Part shown: positions 8,825 to 17,800 of the stretch, piece after piece
Numbering within the stretch: position 1 is the first letter of the stretch
How the letters are laid out: each line of letters begins with the position of its first letter
DNA from: Flavobacterium sp. xlx-214
GTDB lineage: Bacteria; Bacteroidota; Bacteroidia; Flavobacteriales; Flavobacteriaceae
Assembly: GCF_013874595.1 (NCBI RefSeq)
Contig: NZ_CP059431.1
Coordinates: 868,001-932,000 of the forward strand
Length of the DNA: 64,000 nucleotides
Direction: 5' to 3'
Position numbers and translations under genes: made by a program
Notes under the pieces: model-generated
Database searches by the model: none
Told to the model about the DNA's origin: nothing
Seen by the model: only the letters and a program-made list of their open reading frames with translations

Positions 8825-8877
8825 GTGATGCAGTTTTCTGAACAAAAAAGCTATTTTTATAACAAATTTCTATTTAA

Positions 8878-10854
8878 GTGGAAACAAAACACGGCATTAA
8901 TAAGGTTACCGCTGGTACTTTATTAATAACTTTAGGCATTATTTACGGTGATATAGGAACATCGCCATTGTACGTAATGAAAGCCATTTTTGGCGATGCA
9001 CCTATTAATAACAATCTTGTTTTAGGAGCGGTATCGTGTGTCTTATGGACATTAACCATACAAACCAGTATTAAATATGTTTGGCTTACTTTAAAAGCTG
9101 ATAATAATGGCGAAGGTGGTATTTTCTCTTTATACACCTTAGTAAAGAAATTAAAAAAGAAATGGCTCATTATACCTGCTATTATTGGAGGAAGCGCTAT
9201 GCTAGCCGATGGTATTATTACACCACCTATTTCTATTTCATCGGCTATTGAGGGTATTAAAATTTATTATCCAGAACTACAAACTATACCTATTGTTATT
9301 GGTATTATTTTGATGCTTTTCTTTTTTCAAAGCTACGGTACTAAGGCAATTGGTAAGCTTTTTGGGCCTATCATGTTTCTTTGGTTTTTAATGCTAGCTG
9401 TTACAGGTGTTTTACAAATTATGAATTTACCTGAAATACTAAAAGCAGTAAATCCTTACTATGCCTATTTGTTACTAACAGAACATCCCGAAGGCTTTTT
9501 TGTATTAGGTTTTGTATTTTTATGTACTACGGGTGCCGAAGCTTTGTATAGCGATTTAGGTCATTGTGGTATTAAAAACATTCGCTTTAGCTGGCTTTTT
9601 GTTAAAATCACACTTGCTTTAAACTATTTTGGTCAAGGTGCTTTCTTACTTTCGCATCAAGATATGCATTTAAAAACGTTTGAAAACGGTAAAGAATTTA
9701 TTCAAAATCCGTTCTTTTTAATGATGCCCGATTGGTTTATTCCAATTGGTATTGTAATAGCTACCATGGCAGCAGTAATTGCAGCGCAGGCTTTAATTAC
9801 AGGATCTTTTACTATGATTAACGAAGCCATGCGTTTAAATCTTTGGCCACGTGTTTTGGTTAAATATCCATCTGTCATAAAAGGGCAATTATACATTCCA
9901 TCAACCAATTGGTTAATGTGTCTTGGCTGTATTTTAGTGGTTTTGTATTTTAAAGAATCTAGTAATATGGAAGCAGCATATGGCTTAGCCATTGTTATGT
10001 GTATGATTTCTACCACTATTTTACTAACCTATTTTATGATCTTGAAACGTTTAAATAAATTTCTAATCATAGGATTCGTATTGATTTACAGTTTCATTGA
10101 AGTATCGTTCTTTATTGCCAATGTTCAAAAGTTTCATCACGGTGGTTATATTTCCTTGTTAGTTGCTGGTTTGTTAGCAGCAGTAATGGTTATTTGGTCA
10201 TTAGGAAAACGCATTCGTAAAAATTATACCGAATTTATTAAGTTGAAAGATTATGTTTCGGTTATCGAAGATTTAAGTAATGATGATAGCATACCGCAAT
10301 ATGCCAACAACTTAATTTATCTTACAAATGCCCAAAATAAAAACGAAATTGAATCTAAGGTAATCTATTCTATTCTTTATAAGCGTCCAAAACGTGCCGA
10401 TATTTATTGGATGTTACATGTAAATGTATTGGATACGCCTTATGGAATGGAATATCAGGTTAAAAAGTTTTCAGACAAAGTAATTCGTGTCGATTTTTAT
10501 TTAGGATTCCGTATTGCGCCAAAAATCAGTCCTTTATTTAAAAAAGTACTTGCTGATTTAAGTACATGTGGTGAATTTAACAAGTTAAGTACCTATCATT
10601 CTTTAAGAAAAAATCAAATTATGGCCGATTACAAATACGTAATCATAGAAAAAGTAGTTTCTTATGACAATGAATTGCCTTGGTTTGAGAAGTTTATTTT
10701 AGATTGTTATGCCTTTATTCGCAAACACAGTTTATCAGAAGAAAAAGCTTTTGGTTTAGATAACAGTTCAGTAAAAATTGAGTACTATCCATTAATTTTG
10801 GATAAAAACGTACACGATTTTGAGCTTAAACGCCGAGAAGATATACATGAATAA
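8878..10854 (+). CDS. kup: Kup family potassium uptake permease
   Basis: Inner-membrane K+ importer of the KUP/HAK/KT family, likely proton-coupled. The N-terminus has the family signature GIIYGDIGTSPLYVMK, and about twelve membrane segments follow up to roughly residue 450. A cytoplasmic C-terminal domain of about 200 residues completes the usual layout (658 residues). The start is GTG at 8878: an in-frame TAA lies immediately upstream and the next in-frame ATG falls after the conserved signature. A bidirectional terminator follows the stop. Confidence 0.95.
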   Translation: METKHGINKVTAGTLLITLGIIYGDIGTSPLYVMKAIFGDAPINNNLVLGAVSCVLWTLTIQTSIKYVWLTLKADNNGEGGIFSLYTLVKKLKKKWLIIPAIIGGSAMLADGIITPPISISSAIEGIKIYYPELQTIPIVIGIILMLFFFQSYGTKAIGKLFGPIMFLWFLMLAVTGVLQIMNLPEILKAVNPYYAYLLLTEHPEGFFVLGFVFLCTTGAEALYSDLGHCGIKNIRFSWLFVKITLALNYFGQGAFLLSHQDMHLKTFENGKEFIQNPFFLMMPDWFIPIGIVIATMAAVIAAQALITGSFTMINEAMRLNLWPRVLVKYPSVIKGQLYIPSTNWLMCLGCILVVLYFKESSNMEAAYGLAIVMCMISTTILLTYFMILKRLNKFLIIGFVLIYSFIEVSFFIANVQKFHHGGYISLLVAGLLAAVMVIWSLGKRIRKNYTEFIKLKDYVSVIEDLSNDDSIPQYANNLIYLTNAQNKNEIESKVIYSILYKRPKRADIYWMLHVNVLDTPYGMEYQVKKFSDKVIRVDFYLGFRIAPKISPLFKKVLADLSTCGEFNKLSTYHSLRKNQIMADYKYVIIEKVVSYDNELPWFEKFILDCYAFIRKHSLSEEKAFGLDNSSVKIEYYPLILDKNVHDFELKRREDIHE

Positions 10855-10857
10855 AAG

Positions 10858-10880
10858 AAGGAGCTTAATGCTCCTTTTTT
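10858..10880. terminator. Bidirectional terminator between kup and the GNAT gene
   Basis: AAGGAGC, loop TTAAT, GCTCCTT, then a T-run. The reverse-strand stop codon of the GNAT gene (10865-10867) lies in the loop, so one hairpin serves both convergent genes. Confidence 0.8.
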
Positions 10881-11317
10881 CTAACCATTTCAACATGAGG
10901 AATATTATCTTCTAAATAAACCGATGAAACTGTTTCAAAGCCATGTTTTCCATAAAAATTTTGAAGATGTTCTTGAGCAGAAAGAGTAATAACTGTGCTT
11001 GTATACAAATTTTCAATGCTTTTTATAGCTTCACTAATTAGTAAATGTCCTAAATGTGAACCTCTGTATTTTGGATTAACAATTACCCTACCAATACTAG
11101 CACTATCGTATTTAATTCCATCAGTAAAAATTCTACAATAAGCAGCAAGATCATCATTTTCATTGTAAATTAAGACATGATGTGCTTTATCATCATAGCC
11201 ATCGGTATCTAAATAGGCACAATTTTGCTCTACTACAAACACAACATTGCGTAGGGTTAATACATTATATAACTCGGTAGTAGTAAAATCGGTAAATGAT
11301 TTAGTTTGGACTTTCAT
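10865..11317 (-). CDS. GNAT family N-acetyltransferase, ElaA-like
   Basis: Small cytoplasmic acyl-CoA-dependent acetyltransferase with unknown acceptor. It is 150 residues long. The N-terminal motif LYNVLTLRNVVFVVEQNC fits the ElaA subgroup (R-x-VFVVEQ). The acetyl-CoA loop is in IGRVIVNPKYRGSHLGHLL (about 75-93; the Q/RxxGxG/A signature appears as RGSHLG). The gene overlaps the preceding DUF4837 gene by 17 bases, so the two are probably co-transcribed and translationally coupled. Confidence 0.85.
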   Translation of the reverse strand: MKVQTKSFTDFTTTELYNVLTLRNVVFVVEQNCAYLDTDGYDDKAHHVLIYNENDDLAAYCRIFTDGIKYDSASIGRVIVNPKYRGSHLGHLLISEAIKSIENLYTSTVITLSAQEHLQNFYGKHGFETVSSVYLEDNIPHVEMVRKKEH

Positions 11318-12302
11318 TAAAATTTAGGGTATTAATTATGGCTTCAATTTCTAATAATTGATCGCGTTTGTTTTTAAAAGGATTGTTTACAAAGCCTTCA
11401 ATAAACAAATATCTATTGTAATAATCATCTCGAATTGCGTAACAAACAAACGGACCTTTTAAATAATCGTTTACTGTTTCCCAAGCACCAATTATTTGAT
11501 AAGCAGGTAAATTTTGAATGGTTTTCTTTTTGATGATAGGTGTAAATTGCGGACTTACAATAAAATAAGCAGAATCTTTTGCTGTTTTTAAGAACGATTT
11601 TCCAATGACGTTTTTAGCTTCAATCAATCTGTTTTCTAAAGTAAATTCATTTGTTTCAATTTCATTTATCGGAAATTCATACAACACCAAATTTACATTT
11701 CCAGACGATAAATCTTTTTGATACCACAAAAAAGGACTTTCATTTTCCATTTGTAAATGATAACTATCGGGTATTTTTAAAGTACACCCAAAAAGCTCTT
11801 TTAGCTCTTTGTAATTCAATTTAGAGCTACGTACTACCTTGTGCATTTCTTCATTCATTTCAGATGATTTAAAAACCGAAATAATAGAATCTGCATTACT
11901 ATTGAATAATTTTATAAGATCTTCATTGGTTTTTGCTCGTATAAAAAAGAAATTTTGAGGGGTAGCATTAAGGCTTTTTTCTAGTATAAACTCATGCGCA
12001 GTTTGTGTTGAGAAAAGAACTATGTTTCGAGCCGTTTTGGCTTTTTTAGTAAAAATTTTAGGATCTAGTTGAACCAAATCAAAAATAGGTTCCTGATCTG
12101 TAATGCCTACTATAGGTTTAGCTAATTTGGCACGAATACTATCGCCAATTGTGCCAATCCATAAACTATCTTCAATAACCAACACAACCTCGTTTCTACT
12201 TCCAAACGAAGAATTTAAGTTATTTATAGGTGTTTTTTCCTTTTTTGTGCAACTAAGCATAAAAAAAAGACCTACAAATACATATAAAAGAGATGGTTTC
12301 AT
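11301..12302 (-). CDS. DUF4837 family lipoprotein
   Basis: Bacteroidota-specific lipoprotein of unknown function. The signal ends in FFMLSC, with Cys18 as the lipidation site. The body matches my memory of DUF4837: a GSRNEVVLVIEDSLW opening, then GxxGDSIR, EPIFDLVQ and an ARNIVLF strand. Length 333 is typical. It overlaps the downstream GNAT gene. A cell-envelope role is implied only by its location signal. Confidence 0.8.
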   Translation of the reverse strand: MKPSLLYVFVGLFFMLSCTKKEKTPINNLNSSFGSRNEVVLVIEDSLWIGTIGDSIRAKLAKPIVGITDQEPIFDLVQLDPKIFTKKAKTARNIVLFSTQTAHEFILEKSLNATPQNFFFIRAKTNEDLIKLFNSNADSIISVFKSSEMNEEMHKVVRSSKLNYKELKELFGCTLKIPDSYHLQMENESPFLWYQKDLSSGNVNLVLYEFPINEIETNEFTLENRLIEAKNVIGKSFLKTAKDSAYFIVSPQFTPIIKKKTIQNLPAYQIIGAWETVNDYLKGPFVCYAIRDDYYNRYLFIEGFVNNPFKNKRDQLLEIEAIINTLNFNESPN

Positions 12303-12661
12303 TTTTTTGAATTAAATCAATTCATGTGTAAAATTACTATAATTTATGCAACTTTTGATTTTTAGATAAAACAATGAAGTGTTTCTTGAGAAAAATACTT
12401 CTATTACCTCATTTTTAAAATACTAATAACCATTAGATAACTTTAATGCGTTGTATTCTAATTACCTTAGTATTGCTAATTTAGGTAGTTAAAGTTATTT
12501 ATTAACAAAACGAAAGGAGTGTTCTTATCTGTTAAGCGAGTTGTGAAACTCGCTTTTTTAAATTTATTGAAAGCAGTTTGTGTCTTTTCCAAATATTTCT
12601 TACGTAAGTCCTCAAATTCTATATTAGAAATAGTATTTTTACTTTTCTTAAATTTTATAAT
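12303..12661. other. Gene-free stretch with an orphan terminator
   Basis: About 360 AT-rich bases between divergent genes. No protein-coding frame is convincing. It contains a strong plus-strand hairpin at 12534-12559 with no gene in front of it, so a short non-coding transcript or a degraded gene is possible. The promoter of the 12662 gene was not identified. Confidence 0.5.
12534..12559 (+). terminator. Orphan rho-independent terminator
   Basis: AAGCGAGTT, loop GTGA, AACTCGCTT followed by TTTT: a perfect 9-bp stem with a T-run on the plus strand. The nearest upstream plus-strand gene is kup, more than 1.6 kb away with its own terminator. Confidence 0.7.
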
Positions 12662-14158
12662 ATGGTAACAAAAATATTTTCTTTTGTTTTTATGATAACT
12701 TCAATGATTTCTTTTGGACAATCATTTGAAAGAAAATGGGGTACAATGATTCCAGTTTATGATCAACCACAGCAAGCATTTTCTGGAATAAGAAAAATAT
12801 TAAACACGCCTTTTGTAGCAGAAGTTAATCCAAAAACAGGAAATTTATTTCTAATTAATGAGTATTACGATGAGATTTTAGAGTTTAATCAAAAAAATGC
12901 CAATTCAAAATTATTTTATAAAATTCCTAAAGATGGTGGGCCATCATACATCCAACAAATAAAATTTGATTCTGAGAACAACATTGTTATCTCTGGTAAG
13001 ACTTTTAATGGTGACTTGGCTACTAAAAATGCTTTTAGTGAAGAAATGATTTCTACTATAGATGGTGGATATTCTTTCTTGGCAAAGATTAGTAAAAAGG
13101 GAGTTTTATTATGGTTTACTTATTTCTATGAAATACCTGAAGGAACAATGGCATTAACTATTGATAAGAATGATGATATTTATGTTTTAAATAAAAGATT
13201 TAGAGGAGATATTTTAGATGAAAATTCTTTTCAAAAAAAGGGAGATATTCATTCTAAATACGATTTTCAAGATGCTATTACCAAATTTAATGGAAAAGGA
13301 GAACGTATTTGGAGTACTTTTTATGCAAAAGATAATTCTAAAATCAATGCAATAATGGCATCTGATAATGGATTATTTATTTATGGAGAACATTTAATGG
13401 ATAAATTTATTGGTAGTTCTTTTGGAACTAAGGATAGTTATCAGGAAAGTTTACAAGAGAAATCTGATAAAACTTCTGGAGTATTTTTATCAAAATTTGA
13501 TTTTAGTGGAAATAGAGTATGGAGTACTTATTTTGGAAACGAAAATTCTTACATTCCTATCATTACAAACAATATTGCTAAAAATCCGTATAATATAACT
13601 GTAATTGGTGATGATGCTTACATTGTTACGTCTCATAAAAAAAAGCTTGGCTCTAAAGTAAATCAAAATTTTGCTTCAGAGAATTCATTTTTAGGCACCC
13701 CTCCCTTTGCAAACGAAAATTATACACTTAGCAAGTTTTTTGGAAATGGAAAGAAAGACTGGACTACTTATTTATATACTCCCGGCGCTTTAGTTAAATC
13801 CTTTGATAATAAAGAATTGTTTATTAGTGCCCCTATTGATGAAACTTCTTCTTCATTAAAGTATTTGAGTACTAAGAACGGATTTCAAACTAAAAACATG
13901 GGAATGCAAGATGTGTATACTTATGCTATTAGCATAGATGGAAAGGAATTAAAACATGGTACTTTTTATGGATTTAAAGGAAATGATATTGGTTTTAGTT
14001 TACCATCTAAAAAAGGATTTTATACAATAGGATTCTCAAATTATTATACTGAGGAGACTTCTTTATTTGCAACAAAGAAAGCACCATTGACAAAGTTTAA
14101 ACTTTATGATACGAATGTTTATGTTGGAAACTATATTGGATATTTTCAACATGATTAA
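12662..14158 (+). CDS. Secreted propeller-like repeat protein, function unknown
   Basis: The signal peptide (ending MISFGQ) indicates export. The body has repeated units of about 50-70 residues, each ending in a WxTxY-type strand (LLWFTYFYE, RIWSTFYAK, RVWSTYFGN, KDWTTYLYT). This resembles SBBP-type beta-propeller proteins of Flavobacteriia. Many of those carry a C-terminal type IX secretion domain; this 498-residue protein stops soon after the last repeat and lacks one. The gene stands alone, with a terminator at 14179-14209. It is especially rich in A and T and may be a shortened family member. Ligand or enzymatic function cannot be inferred. Confidence 0.7.
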   Translation: MVTKIFSFVFMITSMISFGQSFERKWGTMIPVYDQPQQAFSGIRKILNTPFVAEVNPKTGNLFLINEYYDEILEFNQKNANSKLFYKIPKDGGPSYIQQIKFDSENNIVISGKTFNGDLATKNAFSEEMISTIDGGYSFLAKISKKGVLLWFTYFYEIPEGTMALTIDKNDDIYVLNKRFRGDILDENSFQKKGDIHSKYDFQDAITKFNGKGERIWSTFYAKDNSKINAIMASDNGLFIYGEHLMDKFIGSSFGTKDSYQESLQEKSDKTSGVFLSKFDFSGNRVWSTYFGNENSYIPIITNNIAKNPYNITVIGDDAYIVTSHKKKLGSKVNQNFASENSFLGTPPFANENYTLSKFFGNGKKDWTTYLYTPGALVKSFDNKELFISAPIDETSSSLKYLSTKNGFQTKNMGMQDVYTYAISIDGKELKHGTFYGFKGNDIGFSLPSKKGFYTIGFSNYYTEETSLFATKKAPLTKFKLYDTNVYVGNYIGYFQHD

Positions 14159-14178
14159 TGAAAGTGAATATATAAAAC

Positions 14179-14209
14179 AAAAAAATCTCGACAATGTCGA
14201 GATTTTTTT
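14179..14209. terminator. Bidirectional terminator between the propeller-like gene and pgk
   Basis: AAAAAAATCTCGAC, loop AAT, GTCGAGATTTTTTT: a 14-bp perfect stem flanked by A- and T-runs, placed between two convergent genes. Confidence 0.9.
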
Positions 14210-14224
14210 ATTTTATAATTATTA

Positions 14225-15415
14225 CTATTCTAAAATAGCAGCTATACCAGGTAAAGTTTGCCCTTCTAACATTTCTAACATGGCACCACCGCCTGTAGAA
14301 ACGTAGCTTACTTTATTTTCTAATCCAAATTGTTTAACAGCAGCTACAGAATCACCACCACCAACTAAAGAAAAAGTTCCAACAGTAGTAGCATCAGCAA
14401 TAAAATTACCTAAAGTAATAGTTCCTGCAGCAAATTTTTCCATTTCAAAAACACCTAATGGTCCGTTCCATAAAATAATACGCGAATTCATAATTACTTT
14501 ATTAAATTGCTCTAATGTTTTAGGACCAACATCTAAACCTTGCCAACCATCTAGAATTTCGTTAGCAGCTACAATTTGAGTGTTTGCATCGTTAGAGAAT
14601 GCATCAGCAGCTACTACATCAACCGGAATATGAATTTGTACGTTTTTAGCTTTTGCTTTTTCTAAAATTTCTAATGCTAATGCTAATTTATCGTCTTCAA
14701 CTAAAGAACTACCAATTTTACCACCTAAAGCTTTAATAAACGTAAACATCATACCACCACCAATAATCATATGATCTACTTTATCTAAAATGTTTTCGAT
14801 AATAGTGATTTTTGACGATACTTTAGATCCTCCTAAAACAGCTGTTACAGGCTTTTCGGTAGAATTTAAAACTTTATCAATACTTTCAATTTCTTTAGCT
14901 AATAAAAGTCCAAAACATTTATTGTTAGTGAAGAATTTAGCCACAATAGTTGTAGATGCGTGTGCACGGTGTGCAGTACCAAAAGCATCGTTAACGTAAA
15001 TATCACCTAATTTTGCTAATTGTTCTGCAAAAGCTTCATCGCCTTTTTCTTCTTCTTTATAAAAACGTAAGTTTTCTAATAAAATTACGTCTCCTGCTTG
15101 TGCAGCAGCAACTACTTTTTCAACTTCTGTACCAACAGAATCGTTTACAAAAGTTACTTTTTTACCTAAAACTTCTTCTACCTTAGAAACAATATGTTTT
15201 AAAGAAAATTGATCTTCAGGCCCGTTTTTAGGTCGACCTAAATGCGACATTAAGATGGCAATACCACCTTCGTTAATGATTTTATCAATAGTAGGTTTAG
15301 CAGCTACAATACGGTTGTCATCGGTAACCTGGAATTGATCGTTTAAAGGCACATTAAAATCAACACGAATAATGGCTTTTTTGTTGTTGAAATTGAAATC
15401 GTTTATTGTTTTCAT
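14225..15415 (-). CDS. pgk: Phosphoglycerate kinase
   Basis: Glycolytic enzyme that transfers the acyl phosphate of 1,3-bisphosphoglycerate to ADP. Substrate motifs RVDFNVP and SHLGRP are near the N-terminus. The nucleotide-binding region [13 protein letters not shown] and the closing [13 protein letters not shown] motif are near the C-terminus. With the ATG at 15415 the length is 396, normal for bacteria. An upstream in-frame start at 15451 is unlikely because the -7 promoter element overlaps it. Confidence 0.97.
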   Translation of the reverse strand: MKTINDFNFNNKKAIIRVDFNVPLNDQFQVTDDNRIVAAKPTIDKIINEGGIAILMSHLGRPKNGPEDQFSLKHIVSKVEEVLGKKVTFVNDSVGTEVEKVVAAAQAGDVILLENLRFYKEEEKGDEAFAEQLAKLGDIYVNDAFGTAHRAHASTTIVAKFFTNNKCFGLLLAKEIESIDKVLNSTEKPVTAVLGGSKVSSKITIIENILDKVDHMIIGGGMMFTFIKALGGKIGSSLVEDDKLALALEILEKAKAKNVQIHIPVDVVAADAFSNDANTQIVAANEILDGWQGLDVGPKTLEQFNKVIMNSRIILWNGPLGVFEMEKFAAGTITLGNFIADATTVGTFSLVGGGDSVAAVKQFGLENKVSYVSTGGGAMLEMLEGQTLPGIAAILE

Positions 15416-15448
15416 TGAGGTGTTTATGTAGTTAAAACTCTTAGGACG

Positions 15449-15456
15449 CAAATATA
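15449..15456 (-). promoter_or_regulatory. Candidate -7 element of pgk
   Basis: CAAATATA reads TATATTTG on the minus strand (TAnnTTTG), 34 bases before the pgk ATG. It decides between two possible starts. Confidence 0.5.
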
Positions 15457-15475
15457 CAATTTATTGTTTTTGCTT

Positions 15476-16249
15476 TTAAAAATGAACGCTGAACATTTCA
15501 TAGGCAAATTTAAAAATTGCTAGTAACATAATAAATAAGAAAATGTAACGCACCCATTGTTGTCCTTTTAAAATGGCTAATTTTGCCCCACAATATCCAC
15601 CCAAACCATTACAAACAGCCATTGGCAAGGCTATTTTCCAAATGATTTGTCCTTTAATTAAAAAAAGACAAATACTGCCAAAATTAGTCGCTAAATTGAT
15701 CATTTTAGCATAAGCCGATGCTTTAAAAAAATCAAAACCAACCAAAAAGATAAAGCCCATAATAAAAAAGGTGCCTGTTGCAGGACCAATGAAACCATCA
15801 TAAAAACCAACAATTAGAGCAATAAGTACACCATAAAACCATTGTTTTTTAGGAGTTACAGCAGCAACACTGTTTTTTACAAAATCTTTTTTAAAGTAGG
15901 TAAAAATCCACAAGGCTATTAAAATAAGTAGCAACAAAGGTTTCATAAAATGATTATTAACAATTGTTAGTACAAATGAGCCTAAAAAAGCACTAGCAAA
16001 TGATATTGCAGCTAAAACAATAAAAAAAAAACCTTGTATTTTGGTCTTTTTTAAATATTGAATAACCGCTAAGGAAGTACCAGAGAAAGCAGGTACTTTT
16101 AATGTGCCAATGACAGTTGAGACTGGTAACTGAGGCAATAAAGCCAAGCCCATAGGTGTTTGAATTAAACCGCCACCACCTGCAATAGCATCTACAAAGC
16201 CTGCACAGAAAGCAGCAATGCACAAATACAATAAAATGTCAAGTTCCAT
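15476..16249 (-). CDS. TSUP family permease (TauE/SafE)
   Basis: Inner-membrane transporter of the 4-toluene sulfonate uptake / sulfite exporter family. These move small organic or sulfur-containing anions; the substrate is not predictable here. The opening MELDILLYLCIAAFCAGFVDAIAGGGG contains the family's GFVDAIAGGGGLI motif, and GFYDGFIGPATGTF is the second-half repeat. About eight hydrophobic segments lie in 257 residues. The ATG at 16249 is chosen because the promoter-like element lies at 16265-16272, inside the longer frame that opens at 16336. Confidence 0.9.
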   Translation of the reverse strand: MELDILLYLCIAAFCAGFVDAIAGGGGLIQTPMGLALLPQLPVSTVIGTLKVPAFSGTSLAVIQYLKKTKIQGFFFIVLAAISFASAFLGSFVLTIVNNHFMKPLLLLILIALWIFTYFKKDFVKNSVAAVTPKKQWFYGVLIALIVGFYDGFIGPATGTFFIMGFIFLVGFDFFKASAYAKMINLATNFGSICLFLIKGQIIWKIALPMAVCNGLGGYCGAKLAILKGQQWVRYIFLFIMLLAIFKFAYEMFSVHF

Positions 16250-16264
16250 TTTTGAAAAAAAGAA

Positions 16265-16272
16265 CAAAGGTA
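16265..16272 (-). promoter_or_regulatory. Candidate -7 element of the TSUP permease gene
   Basis: CAAAGGTA reads TACCTTTG on the minus strand, 15 bases before the chosen ATG. Confidence 0.45.
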
Positions 16273-16345
16273 TAGGTTCTTTAAACTTTAACCCAAATTT
16301 GATTAAATAAAGTGGAACTTCAGAATAAACTACCATTAAAAAGCA

Positions 16346-16353
16346 TAAATTTG
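16346..16353 (+). promoter_or_regulatory. Candidate -7 element of holB
   Basis: TAAATTTG, a full TAnnTTTG match, ends five bases before the holB ATG. The transcript would have almost no leader. Confidence 0.4.
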
Positions 16354-16358
16354 TTTTT

Positions 16359-17507
16359 ATGAAGTTTTCAGATATTGTTGGTCAAAACCATCTTAAAAAT
16401 CATTTAATAAACAGTGTACAAGTAGGGCGTATTCCACATGCGCAATTGTTTATTGGTCCAGAAGGCAGCGGTACGTTAGCAATGGCTTTGGCTTATGCGC
16501 AGTATCTTATTTGTAATAATAAAGGAAATGATAACGAAGGAGGTTTGGCGGCTTGCAATTTAAAATTCGATCATTTGCAGCATCCCGATTTGCATTTTGT
16601 ATATCCAGTAGCTACAAATGATTCTGTAAAATCAAACCCTGTTAGTGACGACTTTTTAGCCACTTGGATTGATTTTTTGAAAGAAAATAAATACCCATCT
16701 ATTAACGATTGGTATGAAGCAATTGATGTTCAAAAAAAGCAAGGAAATATTTCAGTTCATGAAGCAGCCAACATTCTTAGAAAATTATCTTTAAAATCTT
16801 TTGAAGGTGGTTACAAAGTGATGATTGTTTGGATGGCTGAAAAAATGAACACAGAGGCATCAAACAAACTTTTAAAACTTTTAGAAGAGCCTACTGAAAA
16901 AACGGTTTTTATTTTGATTGCCGAAGACGAAAAAGCAATTCTTCAGACCATTTTATCGCGTTGCCAAGTATTGCATTTTAATGCGTTAAATGAACAGGAA
17001 ATTATACAAAGTTTAATTGAAATGGAAGCTTGTGATGAGGTAGATGCTCATAGTATTGCCAAGCAGGCTCAAGGAAATTACAATAAAGCGTTGAAGTTGC
17101 GATATAATGTAGAGGATGAATATCCGTTTGATGAATGGTTTGTAACTTGGGTACGAGCTGCTTTTAAAGCTAACAAAAATGCAAAAGTAGTAAGCGATTT
17201 AGTTAAATGGAGCGACGAAATTGCTGCTATTGGTAGAGAAAAGCAAAAGCTGTTTTTAAATCATTGTATGGAATTGTTTAGACAAGCGCTTCTTTTAAAT
17301 TACAGTACACCTGAATTGGTTTATATGCAACCAAAAGTAGAAAGCTTTAAGTTAGAGAATTTTGCACCCTTTGTAAATGAAAACAATATTTTAGAAATTT
17401 TCCAGGAAATTGAAGATGCTATTTATCATATTGAACGAAACGGAAATGCTAAAATTATTCTTACCGATTTATCTATTAAACTAACCCGATTAATTCATAA
17501 AAAATAA
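16359..17507 (+). CDS. holB: DNA polymerase III delta' subunit
   Basis: Clamp-loader subunit of the replicative polymerase. The N-terminus (FSDIVGQNHLKNHL, HAQLFIGPEGSG) is AAA+-like. The P-loop GPEGSGTL lacks the usual Lys, as expected for the non-ATPase delta' stator. The sensor/trigger region NTEASNKLLKLLEEP and the SRC motif (ILSRCQ) are both present. Length 382 is typical for Bacteroidota. It is a single gene followed directly by a terminator. Confidence 0.92.
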   Translation: MKFSDIVGQNHLKNHLINSVQVGRIPHAQLFIGPEGSGTLAMALAYAQYLICNNKGNDNEGGLAACNLKFDHLQHPDLHFVYPVATNDSVKSNPVSDDFLATWIDFLKENKYPSINDWYEAIDVQKKQGNISVHEAANILRKLSLKSFEGGYKVMIVWMAEKMNTEASNKLLKLLEEPTEKTVFILIAEDEKAILQTILSRCQVLHFNALNEQEIIQSLIEMEACDEVDAHSIAKQAQGNYNKALKLRYNVEDEYPFDEWFVTWVRAAFKANKNAKVVSDLVKWSDEIAAIGREKQKLFLNHCMELFRQALLLNYSTPELVYMQPKVESFKLENFAPFVNENNILEIFQEIEDAIYHIERNGNAKIILTDLSIKLTRLIHKK

Positions 17508-17533
17508 AAAAGCGAAGTTTACACTTCGCTTTT
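17508..17533 (+). terminator. Terminator after holB
   Basis: AAAAGCGAAGT, loop TTAC, ACTTCGCTTTT: an 11-bp perfect stem starting right after the holB stop. Confidence 0.85.
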
Positions 17534-17753
17534 CAATCCAAAACAATTATTTTCTTTTTCTAAATTCCCTAATATTTTACAATTTTTAGTATATATTTTT
17601 GCCCAAAACTTATTTACCAATTTGTAAATAACTAATATTAAAAATTGTAGTTAGAAATTTAATACCAATTATTATTAATAACATATTGTTTTTAATAACA
17701 CTGTAAAAGTAGTTATGCTTTTTAAAAGTAGTTGTAGTACTTATTATAGACTT

Positions 17754-17775
17754 TTTGTAGAACTTTTTCTACAAA
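17754..17775 (-). terminator. Hairpin downstream of the response regulator gene
   Basis: TTTGTAGAA and TTCTACAAA form a perfect 9-bp stem around CTTT, 25 bases after the regulator stop. It lacks a clear minus-strand U-run, so it may be a processing or weak termination site. The rest of 17534-17800 is AT-rich with no recognised feature. Confidence 0.4.
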
Positions 17776-17800
17776 GCAACATTTCTTTGAAAAATAGCGT

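Noticed and set aside
8776..8877. c-di-AMP (ydaO-type) riboswitch before kup
   Set aside because: The leader is only about 100 bases and lacks the conserved multi-stem structure; only two short competing hairpins are seen.
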